Shown here: piece by piece, positions 46,761-58,000 of the stretch
Layout of the letters: each line of letters begins with the position of its first letter
How positions within the stretch are numbered: the first letter of the stretch is position 1
From: Mytilus galloprovincialis
Lineage: Eukaryota > Mollusca > Bivalvia > Mytilida > Mytilidae
DNA: 64,000 nt
NCBI RefSeq assembly: GCF_965363235.1
Contig: NC_134838.1
Location: forward strand, 11,130,441-11,194,440
Direction: 5' to 3'
Notes under the pieces: model-generated
Databases searched by the model: none
The model's input: the letters and a program-made list of their open reading frames with translations, nothing else
Told to the model about the DNA's origin: nothing
Translations under genes and position numbers: made by a program

Positions 46761-47217
46761 TAGGCACACAAACATGTAAAGGATATACATGTATCATTCA
46801 GTTCCATCATTGTTATACACACATTGATTAAGATGTATTGGATATACATTTCTCATTCAGTTCCATCATTGATCATAGTATAGACTTCATTTATTACATT
46901 GAGAGTTTGTTTAGAGATTTGGAATAAGACATGATTGTTGTTGCATGGTTTCATGTTTCTGTTAAACCATTTTATGAATGGTCTGATAGACATTTTTGAT
47001 CTTATAATTATATCATTTTGTGATGGCCAACTATATTTAAAGCATACTGGCTCATCTGACCTGTATATGTCCAGCTCATGTTGGCACCAGTTCTTCTGCA
47101 AATGTCTAGCTCTTGTCCGTCTATCTGTCCTAAAGTATGTACCATTGGACATTTTTTTTTAAAAGAAAAAAAAGAATCTCAGAAAACACAGGTCCAATTT
47201 AGACCAAAGTTTGAACT

Positions 47218-47616
47218 TAAGGATGTACTTAGATGAGGTTTTGGAAATTGGTGTCAGATGTTCGGACTACTTGGTTTTTTTCCATCAATACAGGGTAAAA
47301 TATTTTGCCCCATAACGCCCATTTTTCTTTTCATAAAAGACTTCAATATCTCATAAAAGGCCATTTTTCAAATTTTTGGCAGATTCTTGATTTTTGTTCT
47401 TACTATTTGAGACCCAAATAATACCAATGCAAATGTAAGGTTAAAAGTCAGAGTCGGCCTTTTCCAACCATTTTTTAGAACTCAAATATCTTGATTGGAG
47501 CTTCATGACCTATCAATATTTTAAGCTTATTTCCTTCCTTTACTGGTGCTCTTTTTACATGTAATATCAATTTTAATTTCTTGATTTTTTAAATTTCACC
47601 TAAGTACATCCTTCAG
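47218..47616. mobile_element. MITE with AAGGATGTACTTAG termini
   Basis: Left end TAAGGATGTACTTAGATGAG, right end TCACCTAAGTACATCCTTCA, inverted repeats about 400 bp apart. It lies downstream of the VWA gene, possibly in its 3' UTR. Confidence 0.75.
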
Positions 47617-48594
47617 CTGAATCATCTTTAGAGCTTCTCTTTTATATAATTGTCCAACCAATATGGCTACCAATATTATTATCATCGTTTACCTTTTATT
47701 TAGTAAATGTTTCAGTTATGAGCAGAAATGACTCATTGTGTCCTTAAAGTGTAGAACTGCAATATTAGTATGGTGGTTTTGCTTAAAGTTTTACCCTGGG
47801 GTATGCTTAGAAAGACCTGTGCATTTTGTAAATCTTTATTTGTCACTTGTTTGATTTTATGTGGTAGAAAGATATATTTAATACCTCCAATGTTTGACTA
47901 GTGCTGATACACTTTCGCTTTATTTTTTATTAAGTAATGATGTAAATATTTGTTAATTATGACCCCCATTTGTTAAGAGTTCTTCAGGAATCTTGACTGG
48001 AAAATTTACTGAATTAACTTATATTGTCCTATGAATTTATGCAATACATTTGATGTTCTATTTTTCATATCTCTAAAAGATATAGGTCAAATTTTGAAAT
48101 AATTTTGACCACAAAATTCTGTTTGATAATCTAACGTTTAAAATTTGTCCTTGATGGTTTTACAGTGGTTTGATGGGTATCTTATGAATACAATCTTCCT
48201 TAATATCAAAAAGTCAAGATTTATACAGCATACAAAATATTGTTTCAAAACTTGAGACACGATATACATGTACTGATATGTGATATTATACTTTTTATTT
48301 TTTAAACAGGGTGATAATTTTTACATGTTTTACTCAATTCTATTTTTAATGACTAGGGTCATTTCATTAATTGTTTTAATTTATAATTTTCTAAATTTCA
48401 TGATTTACCTAAGTTTTTTTCCAAATCAAATAAAGTATGATAAAAAAATAAAAATTAAAAAAAATGTATGCATAAAGATCTAAAGTATTTGGGTTGATAT
48501 TGATAGAATGTTGTATAATCATACTTTGGACATGTACTAAATACTTTAAAATGAATGCCATAATCACAAGCTATAAACCTACTAAATTACTAAT
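47617..48594. other. Intergenic, nothing recognised
   Basis: A+T-rich sequence; AATAAA at 48429-48434 could end the VWA gene transcript. No exon or element seen. Confidence 0.4.
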
Positions 48595-48598
48595 GATT

Positions 48599-49596
48599 TG
48601 GGGCACAGGACGTTTGCGCTTTTTTACCTGTAAAACAATAGGACATTTGCGCTTCAAATACTATGGACATTTGCGCTTTTAATTTTGATTCACCTGTATT
48701 AATTTGACCGGACATTTGCACTTTTTACCTATGGTAGTTGTACTCGAATCATCCTGCTATATTTTTATCTTTTTGAAGAGTATCATAGACAATCAGTCGG
48801 TGACTTACATTAAGATTCGTTATATTGATGAACAGCACCCCAGTAAAGAATTGAGAAAGAGAAACTTGATTATTTATTTGAAATGAGGGCGAAATACCAG
48901 TCTGAACAGATAACAATAGCTAAATTTGTTCACTCCTTGGGCTTCAGTTATCAAGCTAAACTGACATGTGATGACTTTTAGCTTTATATGAACTTTAAAA
49001 CATGTATCAATGTGCTATGAAATTAGGAGATAACTGTATTGTATTTTAAGCTCCGACGGCATCAATTGGGGATTTGATGGTCGCAAATTAAGTTTACTGG
49101 CGACGCGTTAGCAGAGACAGTAAACGGGTATTTGCAACCATCAAATCCCAAATTGATGCCGTCTGAGCTTAAAATACAATATAGTTATCTCCATTCTAAT
49201 GAAACTGACAGAAAACAACGTTAAAACATGTATTTAAAATCTGTCATATGCCGTCTGCACTTGCGCGTACGTCCAATAGCATCAATTGTCAATTCATGTA
49301 AGAAAGTGACGTTATCCAATCAAAATGAACGTTACAAACGTTGTTGCATTAGAATGTGCTATGAAACTATTGTTTTTAACTTTTTGACATAAAGAACAAT
49401 ATGACTTTAACTCTTCAAGGTCAAACCTGCTGGTCCCAAGCCCTGATAAAAGGGGAGGGTAGTCATAACAATCAAATATTGCAAAAGCGCAAATGTCCTA
49501 TGTAAAAAGCAGAAATGTCCTTTTTTAAAAAGCGCAAGTGTCCAAAATAAAAAGCGCAAATGTCCTATGAAAAAGCGCAAACGTCCTGCACCGTGA
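48599..49596. mobile_element. Transposon with terminal GCGCAAATGTCC arrays, copy 1
   Basis: Left end GGCACAGGACGTTTGCGCTT, then four spaced copies of GGACATTTGCGCTTTT; the right end has the inverse motif AAAAGCGCAAATGTCC five times, finishing AAAAGCGCAAACGTCCTGCA. The core shares sequence with the copy at 61072-61868. A palindromic element is inserted in the core (49026-49192). Confidence 0.8.
49026..49192. repeat. Near-perfect 167-bp palindrome nested in the transposon
   Basis: GGAGATAACTGTATTGTATT at the left is the inverse of AATACAATATAGTTATCTCC at the right; arms run through GACGGCATCAATT and GGGATTTGATGGT. TGTGCTATGAAA occurs just before it and again near 49356, suggesting it is part of an insertion of about 340 bp with a duplicated target. 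Confidence 0.85.
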
Positions 49597-50194
49597 TTTA
49601 TTTAGTAACATCATTAAATTTTGTTTAAAAAAAAATGTATATATATTCATCTGTTACAGAAAATACTGTATATAAATGTATTTATTTGAAATTATTTTTA
49701 TACAAATATTTGTAGTACTAATAAATACTTATTTTTAATATGTCTTTTTATTTTGTTAGATATTTGCACATATTGGTTAAGGTGGCTCGGGCCTATTCAA
49801 AGTTTCTATCAGAAGTGCCATATTTTTTGTTATTTCATTCTTTACAGAAAGTGAATCAAATTGGTCCAAAAAAAATAGGGGGTCACGGATCATTTAAGCT
49901 CAAAATTTTAGTTTTAAATGGGTATGTAAAAGGGACCATTTTTCAATGAAATGATAGGGAAAATAGAGGTGTTGACATATTTTTATCGGAATATCAAAAA
50001 AACGTTCTATGACATTGGGTCCAAAACTGTAATATAAAAAGCTGAAATATATCTTCAAAGAATGAGCCAATAAAAAACATAGGTCACCCATAAGGAAAAA
50101 AAATTATTTTGCTTAAAACCCAAATTTTGACGGGGAAATGGTGAAATTGGGTGAAATGTCATTTTGAGCCTTTCACAGATACACATAATAATTA
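49597..50194. other. Intergenic, unclassified
   Basis: No gene. A segment starting TTAAGGTGGCTCGGGCCTAT (49778) looks repeat-like, but I found no second copy in the window. Confidence 0.3.
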
Positions 50195-51010
50195 TACCCC
50201 CGCTTTAAAAAAGGGGGGGTATACTGTTTTACCTCTGTCTGTCAGTCCGTCCGTCCGTCAGTCAGTCAGTCCGTCAGTCAGTCCGTCCCATGAAACTTTC
50301 GTCACATTTTTCTCAGGAACTACACATCCACCCTTTCTGTAATTTGGTATCAACATTTATATATGTCAGCCATACTGTGTGATGCATTTTCAGATTCATC
50401 ACTTGACAACTTCCTGTTTACCGAACACTTGTCTGATTTTACACATGATAGCCAAGTTGAAAATTTTCGTCACATTTTTCTCAGGAACTACAATACAAGG
50501 ATTTCTGAAATTTGGTTTCAGGATTTATATAAGTCAGCTATACCGTGTGATGCGTTTTCAGATTCATCACTTGACAACTTCCTGTTTACCGAACACTTGT
50601 ATGATTTTACACATGATAGCCAAGTTGAAAATTTTCGTCACATTTTTCTCAGGAACTACCATACAAGGATTTCTGAAATTTGGTTTCAGGATTTATATAA
50701 GTCAGCTATACCGTGTGATGCGTTTTCAGATTCATCACTCGACTACTTCCTGTTTACCGAACACTTGTATGATTTTACACATGATAACCAAGTTAAAAAT
50801 TTTCGTCACATTTTTCTCAGGAACTACAATACAAGGATTTCTGAAATTTGGTTTCAGGATTTTTATAAGTCAGCTATACCGTGTGATGCGTTTTCAGATT
50901 CATCGCTCGACAACTTCCTGTTTACCGAACACTTGCATATTTTTACACTATTAATATTATCCACTTGCGGCGGGGGTATCATCAGTGAGCAGTAGCTCGC
51001 AGTTTCACTT
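50195..51010 (+). repeat. 168-bp tandem repeat element (four units)
   Basis: GGGGGGGTATACTGTTTTACC and a GTCCGTCC/GTCAGTCA tract lead into four units of 168 bp (GATTCATCACTTGACAACTT at 50393, 50561 and onward) and an end GGGGGTATCATCAGTGAGCA. The unit is a multiple of three and stays open in two overlapping frames (210 and 191 codons), but a single-unit copy in an intron at 29641 shows it is a dispersed repeat, not a likely gene. Confidence 0.8.
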
Positions 51011-51553
51011 GTTTAACATTCTTTTAGTGACATAACTACAATGATTTAACATTTCTAATCAATCAAAATATTTTAAAAAATAATATTGATTTACGACACA
51101 TACTTTTCGTGTGTATTGTAATTCATGCGTGAAATTATGTGCAGTCGAATAGTCCCGATCCAACTTAAATCCAGCTGCATGATTATTTACCTGATCCAAG
51201 TCGGTTGTTATCTTTGTTGTATCTTAATAATTTCGTTGGAGAATTTGGTGTTGATGCAGTTAGCAGATCTTCGGTATACTGTGGTCTGTGGATTCATTTA
51301 TTTTTGTTGGCACAACATGAATTTAGGAAAAATTATATTTCGGGGATATTTGATTTCCTGGTGTGGCCAAAGTCTGCATAAAATATCATAGAAAAAAATG
51401 TATCCAAATTTCTGGCTCACCTTAACCAATGAAATCCACGAAAAAAGTATCACACAAATAATAATGAACCCACGTTAGCATTTTCTGTGTAAGAAGATCT
51501 GTAACTCAACAACACAAATATATAACCTACAGTGTCACAAGTGCACACACTGA

Positions 51554-51652
51554 AGTATCTCGCCTCATTTACTTATTCTCTGATTGAACTTATGTTGAAG
51601 GTAAGTATCTTGCCTCATTTACTTATTCTCTGATTGAACTTATGGTGAAGGT
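51554..51652 (+). repeat. 50-bp tandem duplication
   Basis: Two adjacent copies of a unit with CCTCATTTACTTATTCTCTG, differing at a few bases. Confidence 0.9.
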
Positions 51653-51714
51653 CTGTAATATGAAGGTTAAACTTCAAATTTCACGTAAACTTAACATTAT
51701 CAGTGATCCTTTTA

Positions 51715-52445
51715 AATGAGGTAAAGGTCAGATGGATCCAACCAGACAGACATATTCACCTTGCAGTCTTTCCATACATCATATATAGTTAGCCTATTGC
51801 ATACATAATATATGGTTAGCCTATTGCATACATAATATACAGTTAGCCTATTTCTAATAGTATCTAAGAAACAGACCTAATTACTCATACTGAACATTGA
51901 CCAATGAAGCATGAAAATAAGGCCTAGGTCATATAAACCCTGCCAGACAGACATGTACACCTTTCAATCATTCAAAACACTAAATATGGTTGACCTTATG
52001 TAGATAGTTTTGGATAAACTGACAAAACCTTGAGAAATTAACAACCACTTAACCATGAAAATGAGGTCACGGTCAGATGAAATTTGAGACGTGTTCACCC
52101 CACTATCATTCCATACATAAAATATATTTAGTTAGACTTAGAAATGGGTGGAATCTCAGACTTAAAATTGACCACTGAATCAAGAAAATTAGGTAAAGAT
52201 TGAATGGTAGCTGCCAGTCTGACAGACATGTACACCTTACAACCATTCCATACCCAAATATGATTAACTTATTGCTTATAGAACCTTAATACATACTAGA
52301 TCACAAAATCTTGACCTTGATCCCAGATCCATAACGAGGTTGAGGTTAGGTAAACTATGTCTGACGGACATGTAGACCTTGCAAAGATCCCATAACCAAA
52401 TATAGTTGTCCCATAATGGCCATTACTCATAACATGGAAGTACTA
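51715..52445 (+). repeat. Degenerate dispersed-repeat cluster (CAGACAGACATGTACACC)
   Basis: Five diverged copies, near 51727, 51928, 52070, 52198 and 52345, share the order (A)GGTCAGAT, CAGACAGACATGTACACC, CATTCCATAC and AAATATAGTTGACC. Related pieces flank the nested element at 30985-33722 in the opposite sense. Confidence 0.65.
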
Positions 52446-53084
52446 TATGGACAGGAACTACAACGATTAATTAGCATTTATTTATAACCCGGGTAGCCCT
52501 GTAGAAAAGATATGGAACATTGAAAATTGTTTGTTAATTCAAAGTCACTGGGACATGATTTAGGGGCAGGGGCTCAAAATAGTCGTCAAATTTATATGCA
52601 CTGATAATAATGCAACTTCACATTATATTTCAATGATCTATCACAAGTAGTTCTTTTCATCTAACTCAAGCAGAAAACATAACTATTGATGACGCCACTG
52701 TCAGAAAAGCAATCCAAACGTCTGTTTCAGTTACTTTGGTCAATGGAGGAGACTTTTCATTTAGTTACTGAACCATGAAAATGAGGTCAAGGACAAAAAA
52801 CATATGAGACAAAAAAGTTCATAAAATAGGCATCTGCATTCAAAGTATGAAACATCTAGTTCTACTTTCTGAAAGTTAAAACTTTTTATAAATATTCTAT
52901 GATGTTGCTGCTGGATTGCAATCACTACATTTTGCAATCTGCATATTTTGCCACAGGCAAGACAAAAATGTGCCATAACAGTTATAACACATCAGAATTT
53001 TTATTCAAAATATTTAGCATACAAAATCACCAGGTAATATCACAGATAATTGATAACATTGAAATTTGTCAGCATCATGTAGAC

Positions 53085-53298
53085 ATTTAAAACAAATTTA
53101 ACATTCAATTCATTACAAACAAATTATGTAAGAATATTGACTTAAAATACATCACTATTAAAAGTACCCCTAAACTTTACTAGTTGGTAGTTTCTAAATA
53201 ACACACTGATCAGGGTAAATAATTTGAAGAAAAATGTAATGGAAAACTGGGATTCATTATGCTCCCTGAAAAAAAAACTAAGAGGATATGATATTTTT
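53085..53298 (+). repeat. Direct repeat, left copy (partner 53690-53850)
   Basis: AACAAATTATGTAAGAATA, AGTTGGTAGTTTCTAAATAA and ATTATGCTCCCTGAAAAAAA match the right copy 600 bp downstream. Both lie 3' of the OGFOD2 stop codon and could fall in its 3' UTR. Confidence 0.85.
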
Positions 53299-53689
53299 CT
53301 AAATATACTTTTTTTTATAAGTATATCACAGACGACACAAAGGTGAACAACCTGATAAAATTTCTAAACAATTTTAAGATGTACCTATCAATTACTAATG
53401 TACATTTCCTTAGGAACTATCATTTGCTTTTTTTTTTAATTTTCCTATTACATGTACCTTCTGTTATGTGTTTTTTGTTATCTCTACACATAAATACTTC
53501 TTAGTAAGTCAGTCAACCATGTTTATCAAAGTTTCATATAATTACTCGCAGAAACCTAATACTAAAAATAAATTAAGGACTGAAAGTGTATATACATAAT
53601 ATTTATGTTATACGGATTTAAGGCGCAATTACAGCATAACGGTAAGTCACCTACCAAAACCAATAACAACAACATCCAATTCATTATAA

Positions 53690-53850
53690 ACAAATCATGT
53701 AAGAATACTGACTATAATAAGTACACCCCTTAATTTTACCAGTTGGTAGTTCCTAAATAACAAACTGATTAAAGTAAATAATTTGAAGAAAATGTAACAA
53801 AAAACTGGGATTCACTATGCTCCCTGAAAAAAAAACTATAAGGATAAGAT
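53690..53850 (+). repeat. Direct repeat, right copy (partner 53085-53298)
   Basis: AACAAATCATGTAAGAATAC, AGTTGGTAGTTCCTAAATAA and ACTATGCTCCCTGAAAAAAA; the copy is about 85-90 percent like the left one by eye. Confidence 0.85.
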
Positions 53851-54507
53851 AGTCTCCACTTTGTGATTTACCATGCCAGAGTTGTGCAATAATTTATCTC
53901 AAAACTGAAAAAGATTTCTATATTATTAATTGAAATTTGCTTTGCCGGAGGACCATGATATTTTTTGAAACATTCCATCTAGCTCAAAATGTATATTTAA
54001 ATTAGAATCTTTTAATAATTAATCCCAGAGGTAATGATTTATAATTTGAAGGCTGAAAAATCAGCTATATCATCATGTACCACAATTCTTAATTCTTTTT
54101 AAATTAAACTTTGACAAGAATAAAATACAAAACTTAAGATAATTATCAAAAAGGTTTAACCAATAAATATAAATGATTGAATGAAACATACAATAATAAA
54201 TCTTGAATACAAATAACTTCTGCATTGAATACATTTGTGAAAATTACCTCACTTGGCCAAATCACTAATTAAAATTGAAGTTTTCAATTTAGGAATGTCA
54301 CAAATATAAAAACAAGTGCATTTCCAGGAAAAAATTTATAATTTTTCTTTGTAAATTTTAACTTTTTAAATTAGTTTTAAATTCGATCAGATAAATACAC
54401 TATGGTCCAAATTAACAACACCAATTGATATTGTCATTAATCATCTAAACATCAATCCTAGCACCATTTCACCCATAACAATTGAATAATGTTTAACAAA
54501 GTAAAGG

Positions 54508-55023
54508 TCATATTGCACAAATATTAATAACTTCTTCCTGTTTGGTGAAACCATCACCAAAGCCTACAGTTTCATCAAGTTCTGGTTCATTGTCACACAT
54601 TGGGCATAGTTTATTTCTTATTTTTGAGGACCTCATCCAAATAATCAGATTATAGCGTTCTCCAGATTGTATTGGTTTAGCCCCATGCATATGTTGCCCT
54701 CTGTGAAGTAACCCTGTATATTTGACATGTTGATATTCTTTGTATTGTGATTGGGCATTGTGTTTTGTTCTCATGTCACCAAAATACAGGTCACCACCTG
54801 TAAAACCCTTGCCTAGTGCTACATTTATTGTGACTTCAGCATTGTCATAGTGAAAATTGAGGTCAAGGTCTTCTCCCATCTTGTACTTGACAACAAAGGC
54901 TTTATGTGAGTCAAGGTCATCACCACCACATTCAGGAAACAGATGAGCTGTTATTGGTTGAAGATACTTTTCTCGTAATGGTATCAAAAACTCTTCATCA
55001 AATCCAATTTCATTCAATAGTAG
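54508..55023 (-). CDS. OGFOD2: OGFOD2 exon 6: catalytic 2OG-Fe(II) domain
   Basis: 171 residues plus TGA. It has LDSHKAFVVKYKMGEDLDLN, FHYDNAEVTINVALGKGFTG with ligands His and Asp, GGDLYFGDMR, HRGQHMHGAKPIQSGERYNL with the distal His and the Arg ten residues later, and a Cys pair in LCPMCDNEP. Acceptor is TTTTTTTAATAG. Confidence 0.95.
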   Translation of the reverse strand, partial: LLLNEIGFDEEFLIPLREKYLQPITAHLFPECGGDDLDSHKAFVVKYKMGEDLDLNFHYDNAEVTINVALGKGFTGGDLYFGDMRTKHNAQSQYKEYQHVKYTGLLHRGQHMHGAKPIQSGERYNLIIWMRSSKIRNKLCPMCDNEPELDETVGFGDGFTKQEEVINICAI

Positions 55024-58000
55024 CTATTAAAAAAAACACATTTTACTAGATTTTAATCAAATTAAGAAAATATTAAGGTAAAAGTTGATTTCACAATCAA
55101 TGGGCAAATGATGTATACATGGTAGCTATTAACTCATTGACCTATAAATATAGTTTACGATATGTCTTTTATGATGTAAGTCTTTATAGTATCCAATAGC
55201 TTTTCAATTTTTGGTAGCTATATGCTGTTGGATGGCTGTTTTAATGACAATTTTTAAAGGCAGTGCTTTAAGGCCTGACTTTCAAGTCATGAGGTTCATC
55301 TTTCCTTACGCAAATCTTTGCTGGGGGTCATTTTGCAAGAAATAGATCCGGAAATGTTTAAATTTCTCCTCTACTTTTTGTGGTATGTATTGGTTTTTGT
55401 TCCTTTCATTTACATTGGGAAATAAAGAAACGATCAGTGTGTATTGTTCGTTTTAAAAATCAGTTTATTAATGTGTCTTTTGCATTATAAGCAGTCAATC
55501 TGATTACAAACTATCATTATTCGAATTCCGTGTGGAAAGAGGTCCGTTCAATTTCGAGTACTATTTGCGATCTAAAGATATTTTAAAATCATTTCACTCG
55601 TTGATATAACATGATATTATAATTAAAAGTCGACTGACCGTGAATTATATTGCATAATATACAATTTAAAGTATTTCTGTACGTGAAGCCGTATGACGTT
55701 ATAGTTATTTTGGTCTCAGTTATGTAAAATATGAAATTATAGTTCCTGAATAGGGTTCCACTAATTAAAGACAAGAAGCGTCAAAAAGTGATAACAATAT
55801 AATTAATTTAGCGAGAAGAAGCGTCAAGAAGACTATATAGCGACTATACATAAATAAAAAAAATGTCATTGCAACAACTTATTCCCCATAGATATTAAAA
55901 AAAACATGCATTATTTTTTATTATAGGGGCGGTTATAAAACATTTTTTATATTACTGTACATTGATAGATAAAAATATGTTTTTATTAAGAAGAAAGGGA
56001 TTAGTTTTTATTAGATATAAAAAAAAATATATTTTATGCACACGCTAAAAATTGGCCATCAAAACAAAAAAATTTCAATTTCCTTTTAAAGAATTTATTG
56101 AATCAAAACCATGCAATATCATTTCCTTTCTAACAGTGAAATTCTTCTTCTTCATAGGGACATATTTGATAGGTGTAGCTTCACCCTATCACATCAAATG
56201 AGAATAGCCTCGTGAGAGAATTACGATTCGCTTGTCCCTTGTTAGTTATTGTCGCTTCGTCACTAAATTAAACTTCTTGTCGCTGTTTGTCTCTAAAATT
56301 CTTCTTGTCTCTTATTAGTGAGACCAGTCAGTTCCGTCCTTAACTTCCGTTTTTGCACTGCAAAACAATCACACAATTAACGATGCCTAGTCCTTGTTGG
56401 TGTGTACCTGAGTGTCATTTAAGAGGAGGACTTGCATTTCTAAATGACTTAATAAGAAGGAAAAGTTGGATCAACGCCATGGCTCAAACGTAGATTGTCA
56501 TGTGCGATGCAATCGTAGAACCCATATCAATCAGCTGTTGTTTGCAAGGCACATTTTACTGAAAACGACTACGTTCAGGAAACTATTCATGGTAAAACTT
56601 TATTTTCTTTAAGAAATATATACTGTTATTTATATAATCGCCATGCAAGTAAACCAAAGTCTGTTTGCAACCGCAATTATCGTTTTAGAATAAAAAGGGG
56701 GTGAATTCAAGACGTCATAACTTTTGGGATTACGATTCAATATCATCTGTTTGACATTTTTTGGTTAATACTACAATTGTATGGTTTTTCTACAAGAGAT
56801 ATATTATACTGATAATTATTTTAGCAGTAATTCTGTAAATTTCGGTTGTAATGACAAGAATTCATGAGCTATGCCTCGGGCTTTCTTGAAAAATATCAAT
56901 GACAATGTAAACAGGAACAAAACATTGACATGAATGATGCTCTCCACCTATGTTATAGTTATTAAGGTATGTGTGTTGCACAAGTCTTTCACAAGTTTCA
57001 AAAAAGCTAATGTTATAAAACTTTTTTCAGGGCACATACCCACTTTATAGAGACTTGTCTACTGCCATGCATTCCCATCCTATTTTCATGCACCATTTGT
57101 AAGCAAGAGACTGAATGGTTTACAAAATTAAAAATCAGGACGGTGTCCCGTTGGTATATATTGAGTTTGTTAACAGTAAAATTAATCAAACTTAACATCA
57201 TTTTTATATACATATGCACAGTCAAGGTTCTACAATCTGTCAATAACTGTATCTTGGCATTGCACTAAGTCATTTTTTTTTTTAATTTTTGTAAATGATT
57301 CAAACAAATAAATACACATTTTAACATTTGAAATTTTTGAATGTATGAAAAACTTAATTCAAATGTGTTTAAAAGAAAAGAAACATCCAATTCCAATATT
57401 TTCACTGAGAATATTAGTGATGACAAATGTTTAGTGATAATTTTGTAAGACTTATTATCTCCCCTACCAGATTTTAGCAATTTAGTTTTGATTATCTCCC
57501 CTTAAATTTTTTATCACCAAACCATCAAACAATTATTGTTACCAGTCTTGTATTACAACTCCAGTTTCCGGTGCATGTCAAAACATGGAAGGAAACAAAA
57601 TAGTCCATTTTTTTCTGATTTTTTTTGTTTGATTATAGGTTTATGCTGAATTGAAACATATATATAGATGTAAAAAATATCTTGCATTTTTTTGGGGATA
57701 TCAATCCAGGAAAGTGGATCCTTTTTCAAAGATCAGCTGTTTTGCATGTAAGCCTATGGAGCAGTCAATTACAAGACTGCAACCCAAATAGGTTTCAATA
57801 GGTCTTGTGCTTACAAGATAGATATATTTAAAAACAAATTATTCCCTTTATAGATCTATAATTTTTATAAAATTTGTATTATAATTACAGTTACCCCATA
57901 GTTATTCATGGTGTTTGGTCTGGCTTTTGGACAATCACTGTCTTCAAAATGCTCAAGTTCTTCCATCATAAGTTTACAGTATTCTTCAGTAAAGACAGGT

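Noticed and set aside
46853-47152. 99-codon minus-strand and 75-codon plus-strand frames downstream of the VWA gene
   Set aside because: Overlapping frames without homology; likely 3' UTR or intergenic sequence.
48494-48886. Short frames with GHLRF-like repeats
   Set aside because: Same transposon end as above, other copy.
50363-50995. 210-residue repeat protein
   Set aside because: The same unit occurs as a dispersed non-coding repeat at 29641-29912, and two frames are open equally.
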